From: Streptomyces sp. NBC_00236
GTDB lineage: Bacteria > Actinomycetota > Actinomycetes > Streptomycetales > Streptomycetaceae
Length of the DNA: 64,000 bases
Assembly (NCBI RefSeq): GCF_036195045.1
Contig: NZ_CP108100.1
Coordinates: 6,758,001-6,822,000, forward strand
Reading direction: 5' to 3'
Shown: positions 17,916 to 27,425 of the stretch, in pieces
How the letters are laid out: each line of letters opens with the position of its first letter
Position numbering within the stretch: position 1 is the first letter of the stretch
Translations under genes and position numbers: made by a program
Notes under the pieces: generated by a model
The model's database searches: none
What the model was told of the DNA's origin: nothing
The model's input: only the letters and a program-made list of their open reading frames with translations

Positions 17916-18005
17916 TGCCGCTGTTCCTCTCGGTGAATTCGTACGCTTCCGCGTTGTTCTGAAGGTACGACCGGGAGAGAACGAGAGGCAAAGACCAAAT
18001 GTCAG

Positions 18006-18036
18006 CAGGCGCTATAGGGGATTCCTATAGCGCCTG
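18006..18036. promoter_or_regulatory. Perfect 13-bp inverted repeat, operator or terminator
   Basis: CAGGCGCTATAGG, a 5-nt GGATT spacer, then its exact complement. It lies about 90 bp upstream of the SDR start and 142 bp downstream of the ridA-like stop. The A/T-containing core CTATAG is unusual here and suits a dimeric regulator site, but it could also fold as a terminator for the ridA-like transcript. Confidence 0.5.
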
Positions 18037-18177
18037 GAGTTGTGTGCTCAGCCCTGGACCGACCCGGTAGCGACGAATTGGGTCCGGGCGGTGGGTCAGG
18101 TGGCGACCTCCGCGCACGCTGCGTGCCGAGGTCAAGCACGGTACGTGCGGAGCGGGACCTCTTGCGCTGAGCCGGTG

Positions 18178-18588
18178 TCAGGCGTCGAGGACGGCGGCGA
18201 CGGCTTCGATCTCGACGAGCTGGTCGGTGTAGCCGAGCACGGTGACGCCCATCAGCGTGCTGGGAACGTCGTGGTCGCCGAAAGCCTCCCGGACCACCTT
18301 CCAGGCGGTGCCCAGGTCCTCCTGGCGGGAGGAGGCGACGAGTACGCGGGTGCTGATGACGTCCTCCAGGGACGCGCCGGCGTCCTTCAGCGCGGTCCGC
18401 ATGTTCTCCACGGCTTTCGCGGCCTGGCCCGCGTAGTCCCCGACGGCCGCCGTCGAACCGTCCTCGTTCAACGGGCACGCGCCCGCGAGGAAGATCAGCC
18501 GCGCCTCGGCAGGGGCCGTGGCGGCGTAGGCGTACTCGGCGACGTCCGACAGGGCGGCGGAGCGTATGAGGGTGACGGCACGGGGCAT
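18178..18588 (-). CDS. RidA/YjgF-family protein
   Basis: A 136-residue RidA-superfamily protein. RidA proteins hydrolyse reactive enamine/imine intermediates produced by PLP enzymes. Family blocks visible are FLAGACPLNEDG, QAAKAVENMRTALKDAGAS and the C-terminal VEIEAVAAV. In canonical RidA an Arg binds the substrate carboxylate; here the corresponding late region reads STLMGVTVLGYTDQLVEIE without that Arg at the usual RxxV position. A deaminase function is therefore uncertain, and it may belong to a non-deaminating Rid subgroup. It is followed by the palindrome before the SDR gene. Confidence 0.85.
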   Translation of the reverse strand: MPRAVTLIRSAALSDVAEYAYAATAPAEARLIFLAGACPLNEDGSTAAVGDYAGQAAKAVENMRTALKDAGASLEDVISTRVLVASSRQEDLGTAWKVVREAFGDHDVPSTLMGVTVLGYTDQLVEIEAVAAVLDA

Positions 18589-18671
18589 GGTCGGTCAGGT
18601 CCTCCGGTGTGAGGGGGCAGGGGAATCGGGACCGGCGGGCCGGGGTGTGGTCCCGGCCCGCGCGCGTCCGG

Positions 18672-19292
18672 CTACTCGAATCGGGCCGGGTCGCCGGCTC
18701 CGCGTCGTACGATCTCCAGCTCGCCGCTGGAGAAGTCGATGACGGTGGTCGGCTCCGTGCCGCAGTCGCCGGAGTCGACGACGACGTCCACCTCGTGGTC
18801 GAGGCGTTCCTTGATCTCCCAGCCCTGGGTCATCGGCTCGTCCTCTTCGGGCAGGAGCAGGGTGCTGGAGAGCAGCGGCTCGCCGAGTTCCTCCAACAGG
18901 GCCTGGACGACGGGGTGGTCGGGGATGCGGACGCCGACGGTCTTCTTCTTCGGGTGCAGCAGCTGGCGCGGCACCTCCTTCGTCGCCGGAAGGATGAAGG
19001 TGTACTGGCCCGGCGTCGCGGCCTTGATGGCGCGGAACACGTCGTTGTCGATCTGCACGAACTGCCCGAGCTGGGCGAAGTTCTGGCACATGAGCGTGAA
19101 GTGATGACGGTCGTCGAGGTTGCGGATCGCGCGGATGCGGGAGATGCCGTCACGGCTGCCGAGCTGACACCCGAGGGCGTAGCAGGAGTCCGTCGGATAC
19201 GCGACGAGTGATCCGGAGCGGATGCTTTCGGCCACGTTGGTGATGGTGCGCCGCTGGGGATTTTCGGGGTGTACGTCGAAATACTTCGCCAT
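18672..19292 (-). CDS. Sua5/YciO/YrdC-family protein (YciO type)
   Basis: A 206-residue YrdC-fold protein, the same length as E. coli YciO. The family makes threonylcarbamoyl-AMP for the t6A modification of tRNAs reading ANN codons; YciO-type paralogues are less well characterised. Visible blocks: SLVAYPTDSCYALGCQ near 30-45, the KR-type segment IRAIRNLDDRHHFTLMC, PGQYTFILPATKEVP, and VGVRIPDHPVVQALL. The start ATG is followed by AKYFDVHPENPQRRTI, typical of YciO. It is divergent from the MarR gene with a palindrome-rich intergenic region between. Confidence 0.85.
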   Translation of the reverse strand: MAKYFDVHPENPQRRTITNVAESIRSGSLVAYPTDSCYALGCQLGSRDGISRIRAIRNLDDRHHFTLMCQNFAQLGQFVQIDNDVFRAIKAATPGQYTFILPATKEVPRQLLHPKKKTVGVRIPDHPVVQALLEELGEPLLSSTLLLPEEDEPMTQGWEIKERLDHEVDVVVDSGDCGTEPTTVIDFSSGELEIVRRGAGDPARFE

Positions 19293-19420
19293 CCGGCGAG
19301 TCTACGGCGGGGGTGGTGAGTGGTACGAGGGGAAAGCGGGTTGTCCTGCCCCTGGGAGGAGCAGGACAACCGTTTCGAGTGGTGGGGCGTCACTCAAACC
19401 TTTTCAGCCAGGCGTCCGGC

Positions 19421-19478
19421 GATGTGCACGTGGCATGTGACATGTAGAGTGCACATGAATTGCATGATGCACACGTGT
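19421..19478. promoter_or_regulatory. Palindrome-rich operator region between yciO-like and marR-like genes
   Basis: This AT-richer block carries ATGTGCAC (19421-19428) and its complement GTGCACAT (19449-19456), the 11-bp palindrome TGCATGATGCA (19461-19471) and ACACGTGT (19471-19478). Such stacked palindromes beside a MarR gene are typical of autoregulation. Confidence 0.55.
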
Positions 19479-19547
19479 GGTATATATGTACAAAAGAGGT
19501 CGCCCGCCCCGTGGGGAGGCGAGCCCGGCAGTCGAAGGAAGCCTCGC

Positions 19548-19994
19548 GTGGACATGCCCGTGGACCGGATCGAGTTCGAGACGATGCTGCTCGGGCGGCA
19601 TATGAGTCTGCTGACCTCGCGAGGCGGCGGGCGGCTCGACCGGAGTGCCTACATCCTCCTCAGTCGCATCCGGGCCCAGGGCCCGATGTCCATCGGGCAG
19701 CTCCGGGACGCCTTCGGCCTCGACACATCCACGCTGAACCGGCAGACCGCGGCGATGCTCCGGGTCGGAGTCGTCGAGCGCATCCCCGACCCGGACGGCG
19801 GGATCGCCCGGAAGTTCGCCATCACGGCCGAGGGCGAGCACCGGCTGGACAAGGACCGCGCCGAGAACCGGGACGGTCTGCAGCGCGTACTGGCCGAGTG
19901 GACCCCGCAGGAGGCGGCCCAGCTCGCGGACTGCCTCGCACGCCTCAACCGCGACATCGAGCGCCTCGACGGACGGCCCTGGCCGAGAGACTGA
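19548..19994 (+). CDS. MarR-family transcriptional regulator
   Basis: A 148-residue winged-helix MarR regulator. The HTH region reads AYILLSRIRAQGPMSIGQLRDAFGLDTSTLNRQTAAML, followed by the wing ERIPDPDGGIARKFAITAEG. The C-terminal helices contribute to dimerisation. GTG 19548 is chosen because AAGGAAG lies six bases upstream; ATG 19554 is the alternative. The open frame further upstream reads through the operator region and is not coding. It likely represses itself through the palindromes at 19421-19478, which lie about 70-130 bp upstream. Confidence 0.88.
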   Translation: MDMPVDRIEFETMLLGRHMSLLTSRGGGRLDRSAYILLSRIRAQGPMSIGQLRDAFGLDTSTLNRQTAAMLRVGVVERIPDPDGGIARKFAITAEGEHRLDKDRAENRDGLQRVLAEWTPQEAAQLADCLARLNRDIERLDGRPWPRD

Positions 19995-20016
19995 GCGGGA
20001 CGGCAGGGATGCGGAA

Positions 20017-20049
20017 CGGGGCCGGGTGCCTTCTCGGCACCCGGCCCCG
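20017..20049. terminator. Bidirectional terminator hairpin
   Basis: A 14-bp perfect stem (arm CGGGGCCGGGTGCC) with a TTCTC loop lies between the convergent marR-like and beta-helix protein genes, 22 bp from each stop. Confidence 0.85.
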
Positions 20050-20070
20050 CCCCTGTGTACCGCGGTCCGG

Positions 20071-22050
20071 TCAGGACAGCTTGGTGAAGGCCCAGGTCTG
20101 GACCGCGGTGGTGGAGGGCGCCTGCTGGGTGAGCGGCGCCCCGTTCGTGGTGGAGGCCGCGGTGAGGAGCAGCCCGCTGGACCTGCTCGTCAGCCGGTAG
20201 CCCCCGGCCGCGGGGGTCGCGGTCCAGCGCTGGTTCGCGTCGCCGCTGCACGCCCACTGGTCGATGGCGGCCCCCGCCGCCTTGGAGTTCTGGTAGACCT
20301 CCGCGCACAGGCCGCTCGTGACGTTCTTCAGGGTGTACGTGCCGTCGGTGTTGGCCGTGACGTTCCACTTCTGGTTGTCGCCGCCGTTCCAGAGCCAGCC
20401 GACCAGTTGGGTGCCCTGGGCCGTGGAGTGCGCCGGTACGTCGATCGCCTGGGTGCCGGCGGAGATCCGGTTGATCCCGGCCGTCGGTCCCGTCGGCTTC
20501 ACGCAGGTGGTGGACGACTGGTGGGCGCCGCGGTCCGGTACGCAGCCGGCCGCGACCGGGCCGCCGAAGTAGTCGCGTGCACCCGCGTTCGCCACGACCG
20601 CGCCGTTGGCCAGGGCGGAGGAGCCCGCCCGCAGCCGGTAGCCGTCGGCGTCCGTGCGTGAGGTGGCCGTGCCGGGGGCCGTCAGCTTCGGGTCCGTCGT
20701 CACCTTGTGGGCGTCGGCCGGCTCACCGGCCGGGTGGGTGCCGTAGAAGACGTTCGCGTCGTACCCGAGACCTGCGGCGTTGACGTAACTCGCGTCGGCC
20801 GTCGCCACGTGGAAGATGTTGTTGGTGAACGTGGCGTTCGCCGCCGTCGAACCGTTCGAGTTGCTGATGATCTCGACCGGCTTCGAGAGGTAGAAGGTGT
20901 TGTTGTGGATCTGCGTGTTCGTCGTCTTGGCGCAGACCATGTCGAAGAGCTGGCCGCCGTCGTTCTGGCTGATGTTGTACCGGACGATGTTGTCGGCGGT
21001 CGTCGACCCCGAGCCGTTGCACAGGAGGATGAAGCCACCCTCGTTGTCGTGGCTGTAGTTGTACTGGTAGATGGTGCGGATATTGCCCTCGTCGAGGTCG
21101 AGCCCCTGCCCGTCGCAGGTGCTCTTGCCGCCGCTCACCTCGTTGAACTGGTACAGCGTGTCCTGGGTGTTCCATCCCCAGAGGCCGGCCGCGCAGTGCG
21201 CGGGCTCGCGCTCGCGGAATCCGTCGACCTTGTTGTATTCGAGGAGCGCGCCCTCGGTGTGATGCGGCACGATCGCGTCGCCACCGATGTCGGAGACGGT
21301 GTTCCCGCGGATGACGACCCGTGTCTGAGGGGTCCATGCCCCGCAGGTCGTCCCGCAGTTGGCGTTGGCGAGCTCGGGGCGCTGCATCCACCGGGTCCAG
21401 AAATGGATCCCGTAACGGTCCACGGCCCGCACGGTGTTGCCCGTCAGGACGACGTCGTCGAACTTCGTGGGCGTCGTGTTGCCCAGGACCTCGAAGAAGA
21501 TTCCGGCGCTGGCGTCGTCGTCCTTCTTGGTCTGGTTCCCGTTGACGTCATGGATGTCGAGACCGGTGAGCCGGTAGTAGGTGCCGGTACCCGAGTCGGT
21601 CCTGGTGATGTGGACACCGCGACGGGTCGCCGCGGCCGCACCCTTGTTGGAGACGTCCAGGTTGCGGATCTCCCAGTACTGCTGGTCCGCGAGCCGGACG
21701 ACGTCGGTGACCAGGCCCGCGCCGGCCAGTGCCGGCTTGGCGCCCGTGCCGTACGCGTCGACCACGACCGGCGCTCCGGCCGCGCCCGAGCCCTTGGGGA
21801 AGAGCGTCTGGCCGGTGCAGGTCGAACCGCGCTTGAGGAGGATGGAGTCGCCCGGCCGGAAGGTGCGGGAGTTCACCGGAGCCAGTGCGTTCCAGGGTGC
21901 GGCCTGGGTTCCGTCGCCCGCGGCTGCGGCACCGCAGTCGACGTAGAAGGACTGCGCGGCGGCCTGCGCTGCTGTGGCGGGGGCCGCGGTCAGAAGGGAT
22001 GCCAGCGGTAGCGACAGGGCCGAGAGGAGCAGGGTTCGTCTTCCGGTCAT
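20071..22050 (-). CDS. Secreted right-handed beta-helix protein with ricin-type lectin domain
   Basis: A 659-residue secreted protein. Residues 1-30 are a Sec-type signal peptide. The central region (about 35-480) has the repeating strand-turn pattern of right-handed parallel beta-helix proteins, with many Asn/Gly turns (GNTVSDIGGDAIV, YNKVDGF, IHNNTFYLS), as in polysaccharide lyases and hydrolases. Residues about 525-659 form a ricin B-type carbohydrate-binding domain (CBM13) with QKWNV, LCAEVYQN, and DQWACSGDANQRW repeats. Probable role: binding and cleaving a plant or microbial polysaccharide. The catalytic residues cannot be named, so lyase versus hydrolase is open. Confidence 0.8.
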   Translation of the reverse strand: MTGRRTLLLSALSLPLASLLTAAPATAAQAAAQSFYVDCGAAAAGDGTQAAPWNALAPVNSRTFRPGDSILLKRGSTCTGQTLFPKGSGAAGAPVVVDAYGTGAKPALAGAGLVTDVVRLADQQYWEIRNLDVSNKGAAAATRRGVHITRTDSGTGTYYRLTGLDIHDVNGNQTKKDDDASAGIFFEVLGNTTPTKFDDVVLTGNTVRAVDRYGIHFWTRWMQRPELANANCGTTCGAWTPQTRVVIRGNTVSDIGGDAIVPHHTEGALLEYNKVDGFREREPAHCAAGLWGWNTQDTLYQFNEVSGGKSTCDGQGLDLDEGNIRTIYQYNYSHDNEGGFILLCNGSGSTTADNIVRYNISQNDGGQLFDMVCAKTTNTQIHNNTFYLSKPVEIISNSNGSTAANATFTNNIFHVATADASYVNAAGLGYDANVFYGTHPAGEPADAHKVTTDPKLTAPGTATSRTDADGYRLRAGSSALANGAVVANAGARDYFGGPVAAGCVPDRGAHQSSTTCVKPTGPTAGINRISAGTQAIDVPAHSTAQGTQLVGWLWNGGDNQKWNVTANTDGTYTLKNVTSGLCAEVYQNSKAAGAAIDQWACSGDANQRWTATPAAGGYRLTSRSSGLLLTAASTTNGAPLTQQAPSTTAVQTWAFTKLS

Positions 22051-22268
22051 GGAACGACTCCATATTCTGAAAACGGACAGCAGACGTCTGATGCCCGCTC
22101 ACATTAGGGAGCCGGGGTGTCAGTGGTCAAGACCTGTTCATGTCAATCGACGGCCGGTGGCCGGTGCCTCAACGTCCGGATGGCGCAACAGTTTTGACGC
22201 CTCCTGCCCCTGGGCGACCCGCGATCATAGGATCGGGACGGCCTTCGGGGGAGACGGGGTGGTCGGTC

Positions 22269-23078
22269 GTGGCGTGCGCAAGGGCGATACGCGGATACGG
22301 AGTACTGGTGCTGGCTCCACTGATGCTGGCGGCCTGTTCCAGCAGCGGTGGAAGTCCGGGCGGCGAGGGGACGAGCGCCTCCGCGACCGGCGGCGTCAGC
22401 GCGGAGCCCAGCTCGACACCCGAGGACTCCGGCGGCATCGACGCGGACCCGGCCAGGCTGCCGGCCACCCGCAAGGAAGCCCTCGACCTCATCGGCCGCG
22501 TCATCGCGGAACCCTCGACGTTCGGCCCCGGCGTGGTCAAGCGGAGCCCGTACGAGAGTGATCCGGCCACCTGGCCCGTCCTCGGCACCGACTGCGTCTG
22601 GCGGCAGGAGAAGCCGGTGAGCAGTGTCCTCGCCACTGTGAGCCGCTCCTTCGAGGTGCCCGCCGCGGGCGGCAAGGGGCCGATGCGGCTCTCCGCCGTC
22701 GTCACCGTCCACCGCACGCGCGACGACGCCCGCTGGGAGATGGCCGAATCGGTGGAGGAGACGATGCGCTGTCCCACCCAGCAACTGCGGCAGGGCGAGC
22801 TGATCGGGTCGATGATCGCGTCCTCGCTGGGGCAGGAGAAGGGCGTCATGGACAGCGCCGAGGACTTCCTGCTGGAGTCCGGTGAGTATCAGAACGCGGA
22901 GCTCGGCGGCGGTCCGTACCCGTACTCCTGGTACCTGTCGCAGAGCCTCCAGTTCACCGTCGCCGTGACCGGCAAGGGGGCCAAGGGCTGGAGCGCAGAG
23001 GAGATCGACGTGCTGGCGAACCAGGCCCACGCCACCATGCTGCTGCGGCTCGGGTCCGCAGTCGAGAAACAGAGCTGA
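22269..23078 (+). CDS. Lipoprotein preceding two sensor kinases
   Basis: A 269-residue lipoprotein. The GTG at 22269 gives a normal signal peptide (ARAIRGYGVLVLAPLMLAAC) with lipobox LAAC; starts further upstream would place about 40 unsuitable residues before it. After a Ser/Gly/Thr-rich spacer the mature domain (about 60-265) contains CVWRQE and a membrane-distal mixed alpha/beta region with no catalytic motif that I recognise. It ends 16 bp before a kinase gene and is probably in the same operon. It may be an accessory ligand-binding or cell-wall-associated component for the kinases. Confidence 0.7.
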   Translation: MACARAIRGYGVLVLAPLMLAACSSSGGSPGGEGTSASATGGVSAEPSSTPEDSGGIDADPARLPATRKEALDLIGRVIAEPSTFGPGVVKRSPYESDPATWPVLGTDCVWRQEKPVSSVLATVSRSFEVPAAGGKGPMRLSAVVTVHRTRDDARWEMAESVEETMRCPTQQLRQGELIGSMIASSLGQEKGVMDSAEDFLLESGEYQNAELGGGPYPYSWYLSQSLQFTVAVTGKGAKGWSAEEIDVLANQAHATMLLRLGSAVEKQS

Positions 23079-23094
23079 GAGAGCGGAGAGCGTG

Positions 23095-25239
23095 ATGGAG
23101 AAGCTGCGCCCCTCCGACCCCCCACGGATCGGCGGGCACCGGCTGATCGGGCGGCTCGGCACCGGCGGCATGGGAGTCGTCTACCTCGGCCGTACGGACA
23201 CCGGGGCCCTGGCCGCGATCAAGGTGATCCTGCCCGAGTACGCCGCCGACGACGCCTTCCGGACCCGCTTCCGGCGCGAGGCCGAGGCCGCCCGGCGGGT
23301 GGACAGCCCCTGGGCCGTGCCGGTCACCGGCGCGGACACGGAAGGCGAACAGCCCTGGCTGGCCACCGCGTTCGTGCCCGGTCCCGCACTGTCCGAAGCC
23401 GTCGCCCGGTGCGGACCGCTGCCCGCACGCAGCGTCCGGGTGCTCGGCCGTCTGCTCGCCCGAGCCCTGACCGCCGTACACACGGCGGGACTTGTCCACC
23501 GAGACGTCAAGCCGGGCAACGTGCTGCTCACCGTCGACGGGCCGCGCCTGATCGACTTCGGGATCGCGCGGGCCGCCGACGCCACGGCGCTCACCGCCAC
23601 CGACCTCGTCGTCGGCACCCCCGGCTTCCTCTCCCCGGAACAGGCCACCGGAGGCCGCACGGAGGCCGGGCCCGCGAGCGACGTCTTCTCGCTCGGCTGC
23701 CTCCTGGCATACGCCGCGACGGGACGCCCTCCGTTCGGCAGCGGGGCCGTCGACGCCCTGCTCTACCGCACCGTCCACGACGAGCCCGACCTCGCGGGGG
23801 TCGACGACCCCGAACTCCCCGCGCTGCTCGCTGCCCTGCTGGCCAAGGACCCCGGCGCGCGGCCCACGGCGGCGGACCTCGACACGCTGATCACCGAGGA
23901 CGCGCCGGACGGCACCGCCGACTGGCTGCCCAGCGACGTCGTGGCGCTGATCGCCGACCGGTCCGCCGCCATGCTGGAGCTGCCCGACATCGACCCGACG
24001 CTCGACGAGAACACCCCGCAGCCCGGACCGGGGCGGCGCAAGGTGCTGCTGTTCGCCGGTGCCGGCCTCGTGGTCGCGGCCGGTGGCGGATTCGCCGTAC
24101 GGGAATGGCTGACCGACGAGACGGAGGGCTCCGCCGCCACGTCCGGCGAGCGGGCCTGGACCATCGGCGTCCAGGCCGACCTCTCGGGTCCGCGGAAGGC
24201 CGCAGGGCAGGCTCAGGAACGCGGGGTGCGGCTGGCCGTCGAGCAGTTCAACGCCCGTGAGGACAAGCCCTTCACGCTGACCGTCAAGGCCGTCGACGAC
24301 GGGGGTGACACCACTCGCGCGGCGAAGGCCGCCGACCGGTTCGCCCGCGACCGCGACGTGCTCGCCGTCGTCGGCCCGACCGGAGACGCCGCCACGGAGG
24401 CCGTCCTCGGCGTGTACGACGAGGCGATGCTGCCGCTCATCACCGTGTCCTCGCTCCAGCTCACCTACGCGGCCCGGTCCAGGAAGTCCTTCTTCCAGGC
24501 GGCCCCCGCCGACGCCGTACTGGCCCAGCCGATCGTCAGACGACTCGTGCTGCGACCCGACGTCGAACGGCTCGGGGTGCTGCTCGACCGGGCCGGCGGC
24601 CAGTCCGCCTACCAGGTCGGCTACCTCACCAATATGGTGACGGGCCAGATCACCACCGGGACCACCTATCCGCGCGTGATCCCGTCCGGAACGCAGGACC
24701 TGGCACCCGTGATCAAGGACATGCTCGCGCACGCCAGCGACGCCTTCTTCTACGCCGGTGACGCGGCCGGCGCCGCCCGCACCGCTCGCGCGCTCGCGGC
24801 AACTCCCTTCAAGGGGCCCCGGATGGCCATGCACACGGCCATGGACGCGCGCTTCATCGAGGACGCCGGACAGGGCGCCGAACGCTGGGAGTTCACCGCG
24901 CCCTACGTCGACCCGTCGGTTCCCGCGGCCAAGAAGTTCGCCGCGGCCCACCGCGCCGCCTTCGGCACCGCGCCCGCGCACTGGGCCGCCGAGGGGTACG
25001 ACGCGGCCGGGATGGTGATCGCCGCCGTGACCGCCCTCGCCAAGGTGACGGCAGGCCGGCCGAGGCGCCCGTCGCGCAGCGCACTCGTCGCGAAGATCGC
25101 CGCGTCCACGTACAAGGGCGTCTCCCGCACGTACGCCTTCGCCGAGGACCACCGGCTCGTGGGCGATGACGCCCACCTGTACGGGGTGCGGAACGGGCGC
25201 TACGTCTACCTCGGCGCCGCGCCGAAGGCCGCGGCCTGA
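23095..25239 (+). CDS. Ser/Thr kinase fused to a branched-chain-type periplasmic-binding domain (first of pair)
   Basis: A 714-residue PknB-type receptor kinase. The kinase is at about 12-265: GTGGMG loop, Lys43, HRD 135-137 and DFG 154-156. A single membrane helix lies at about 313-333 (LLFAGAGLVVAAGGG). The extracellular region from about 350 to 710 is a type I periplasmic-binding fold of the branched-chain amino-acid receptor kind, with GVQADLSGPRKAAGQAQERGVRLAVEQFN at its start and AVVGPTGD near 425. ATG 23095 is preferred over GTG 23092 by spacing to GGAG. It is one of two tandem paralogues separated by 6 bp. Confidence 0.85.
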   Translation: MEKLRPSDPPRIGGHRLIGRLGTGGMGVVYLGRTDTGALAAIKVILPEYAADDAFRTRFRREAEAARRVDSPWAVPVTGADTEGEQPWLATAFVPGPALSEAVARCGPLPARSVRVLGRLLARALTAVHTAGLVHRDVKPGNVLLTVDGPRLIDFGIARAADATALTATDLVVGTPGFLSPEQATGGRTEAGPASDVFSLGCLLAYAATGRPPFGSGAVDALLYRTVHDEPDLAGVDDPELPALLAALLAKDPGARPTAADLDTLITEDAPDGTADWLPSDVVALIADRSAAMLELPDIDPTLDENTPQPGPGRRKVLLFAGAGLVVAAGGGFAVREWLTDETEGSAATSGERAWTIGVQADLSGPRKAAGQAQERGVRLAVEQFNAREDKPFTLTVKAVDDGGDTTRAAKAADRFARDRDVLAVVGPTGDAATEAVLGVYDEAMLPLITVSSLQLTYAARSRKSFFQAAPADAVLAQPIVRRLVLRPDVERLGVLLDRAGGQSAYQVGYLTNMVTGQITTGTTYPRVIPSGTQDLAPVIKDMLAHASDAFFYAGDAAGAARTARALAATPFKGPRMAMHTAMDARFIEDAGQGAERWEFTAPYVDPSVPAAKKFAAAHRAAFGTAPAHWAAEGYDAAGMVIAAVTALAKVTAGRPRRPSRSALVAKIAASTYKGVSRTYAFAEDHRLVGDDAHLYGVRNGRYVYLGAAPKAAA

Positions 25240-25245
25240 TCCGGC

Positions 25246-27354
25246 ATGCGACCGCTCACCTCGGACGACCCGCGCACCATCGGCGAGTTCCGCACGCTCG
25301 TCCGCCTCGGCGCGGGCGGCATGGGTGTCGTCTACCTGGCCCGCTCCCTGGGCGGCACGCTCGCCGCCGTGAAGGTGATCCGCGCCGAGCACGCCGCGGA
25401 CCCCGGATTCCGCGCGCGGTTCCGTCGCGAGGCCGAGGCAGCGGCGCGGATCACCGGGCCGTGGGTGGTCCCGGTCACCGGGGCGGACACCGAGGCCCCG
25501 GAGCCCTGGCTCGCCACCGTGTTCGTGCCCGGCCCTTCGCTGGGCGAAGTCGTGGAGGGGCAGGGGGCGTTGCCCACCGCAACGGTCCGGGCGCTCGGCT
25601 CCCGGCTGGCCGAAGCGCTCGCCGCCGTGCACGACGCGGGCCTCCTGCACCGCGACGTCAAGCCCGGCAACGTGCTCCTCGCGCTGGACGGCCCCCGGCT
25701 CATCGACTTCGGCATCGCCCGCCACGAGGGCGCCACCGCGCTCACCGCGACCGACTCGGTGATCGGCACGCCGGGCTACCTCGCCCCCGAACAGGCTTCG
25801 GCGGGGCCGCTGGGTCCGGGCTGCGACGTGTTCTCCCTCGGCTGCGTGCTCGTGTACGCGGCGACCGGGCGGCGCCCGTTCGGTCAGGGCTCCCCGGCCG
25901 GGGTGCTCTTCCGCACGGTGCACGAGGCGCCGGATCTGGAGGGGGTGCCGGCCGCCCTGCTGCCCCTGATCACGGCCTGCCTGGCCAAGGACCCGGCGGA
26001 CCGGCCGGGCGCCCGGGAGGCCGCGCGGGAGCTCGCCGGGAGCGGTGCGGGCTGGGAGGTGCCGGGCCTGTCCGCCACGGTCGCCGCCCGCTCGGCCGCC
26101 GCACTGGCCCTGCCCGACCCCGAACCGCCCACGGTCGTCCAGGACCCCGGGGCGCCGCGCCCCACCCGGCGGCGCGTGCTCACCGCGGGAGCCGCCGGTG
26201 CCGTGCTCCTCGCCGGCGGAGGGACGGCCGCTTGGGTGGCCGCCGCCCGGCGCGGCGGCACCGGAACGGCACCCCGCACCCTTCCCGCCTACCGGATCGC
26301 CCTGCACGCGGACCTGACCGGACCGGGGAAGGCCGTCGGCCTCGCCCATGAGCGCGGGGCCCGACTCGCGATCGACGACCACAACGCCCGTACGGACAAG
26401 GCGTTCACGCTCACCTTGCGCACGGAGAACGACGCGGGTGACGCGGAGCGCGCCCTCGATGTCGCGGACCGGATCGCCGCCGATCCCCGGGTGCTCGCCG
26501 TCGTCGGCCCCACCGGGGAAGTCGCGGACGCGAAGGTCGTCAGCCGTTACGAGAAGGCGGGCCTCGCCCAGGTCATCGTCGCGGCACGCTCCACCACGGC
26601 CGAGTGGGTGGAATCCAAGTCCCTTTGCGTACTGCGGTTGTTCGACAAGAGCCTGGCCATCGGACTGAACCATTACCTGGCCCGCGTCCGGCCGGCCAAG
26701 CAGGTCGTCGTCATCGAGGACCCCGAGGACCCGCAGAGCAGCTGGGCGATCAGGAACCTGCTGCCGAGCGCCCCGGCCGACGGGGCCGCGTACACCGTGC
26801 ACACCGTTACAGCCGGCGCCCGCACCATCGCCCCGGCCGCCCGGGCCGCCGTCGCCGCCGGAGCAGGCGCGGTCGTCTACGCCGGATCGTCCGCCGCCCG
26901 GGGCGCCCGCTGCGCCAAGGACCTGGTCGCTGCCGGCTTCACCGGAACCGGCCTGGCGGTCGGCCCCGTCCTCACCCGGGCCTTCCTCCGGGACGCGGGC
27001 AAGGCCGCCGAGGGCTGGGTCTTCGCCGAGGCGTACACCGATCCGTCGGCCCTGTCCTCCGCCCAGGCGTTCAGTGCCGCGCACCGCAGACGGTTCGGTT
27101 CCCCACCCGCCACCTGGGCGGCGGAGACGTACGACGCCGTGGGACTGATCGCACAGGCCGGCCGCACCACCAGCGCCACCGACGCCCCGCGCGACGGGGT
27201 GGCCGCACGGATCTCGCGGAGCAGCTACCGGGGCATCACCCGGCAGCTCTCCTTCGGCGGTTCCACCCACCAGGTGGACAACGCCACAGGCATCCTTCTC
27301 TATCGGGTCGACAAGGGGCGGGTCCGCTTCCTGGGGCCCGCCGCGTCGGTGTGA
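25246..27354 (+). CDS. Ser/Thr kinase fused to a branched-chain-type periplasmic-binding domain (second of pair)
   Basis: A 702-residue paralogue of the preceding kinase with the same layout: GAGGMG loop, Lys43, HRD at 135-137, one membrane helix at about 310-330 ([17 protein letters not shown]), and an extracellular periplasmic-binding domain from about 345. The binding domain begins [30 protein letters not shown], nearly parallel to its partner, but the later ligand-facing segments diverge strongly, so the two may recognise different ligands. The ATG lies 6 bp after the preceding stop, implying translational coupling. The pair looks like a tandem duplication. Confidence 0.85.
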   Translation: MRPLTSDDPRTIGEFRTLVRLGAGGMGVVYLARSLGGTLAAVKVIRAEHAADPGFRARFRREAEAAARITGPWVVPVTGADTEAPEPWLATVFVPGPSLGEVVEGQGALPTATVRALGSRLAEALAAVHDAGLLHRDVKPGNVLLALDGPRLIDFGIARHEGATALTATDSVIGTPGYLAPEQASAGPLGPGCDVFSLGCVLVYAATGRRPFGQGSPAGVLFRTVHEAPDLEGVPAALLPLITACLAKDPADRPGAREAARELAGSGAGWEVPGLSATVAARSAAALALPDPEPPTVVQDPGAPRPTRRRVLTAGAAGAVLLAGGGTAAWVAAARRGGTGTAPRTLPAYRIALHADLTGPGKAVGLAHERGARLAIDDHNARTDKAFTLTLRTENDAGDAERALDVADRIAADPRVLAVVGPTGEVADAKVVSRYEKAGLAQVIVAARSTTAEWVESKSLCVLRLFDKSLAIGLNHYLARVRPAKQVVVIEDPEDPQSSWAIRNLLPSAPADGAAYTVHTVTAGARTIAPAARAAVAAGAGAVVYAGSSAARGARCAKDLVAAGFTGTGLAVGPVLTRAFLRDAGKAAEGWVFAEAYTDPSALSSAQAFSAAHRRRFGSPPATWAAETYDAVGLIAQAGRTTSATDAPRDGVAARISRSSYRGITRQLSFGGSTHQVDNATGILLYRVDKGRVRFLGPAASV

Positions 27355-27425
27355 GCCGAGGCTCCCCTCCCCGCGCTCGGTACGGTGGAGCGACGAGTGC
27401 CGGACCCACCGAAGAGGAGTACCGC

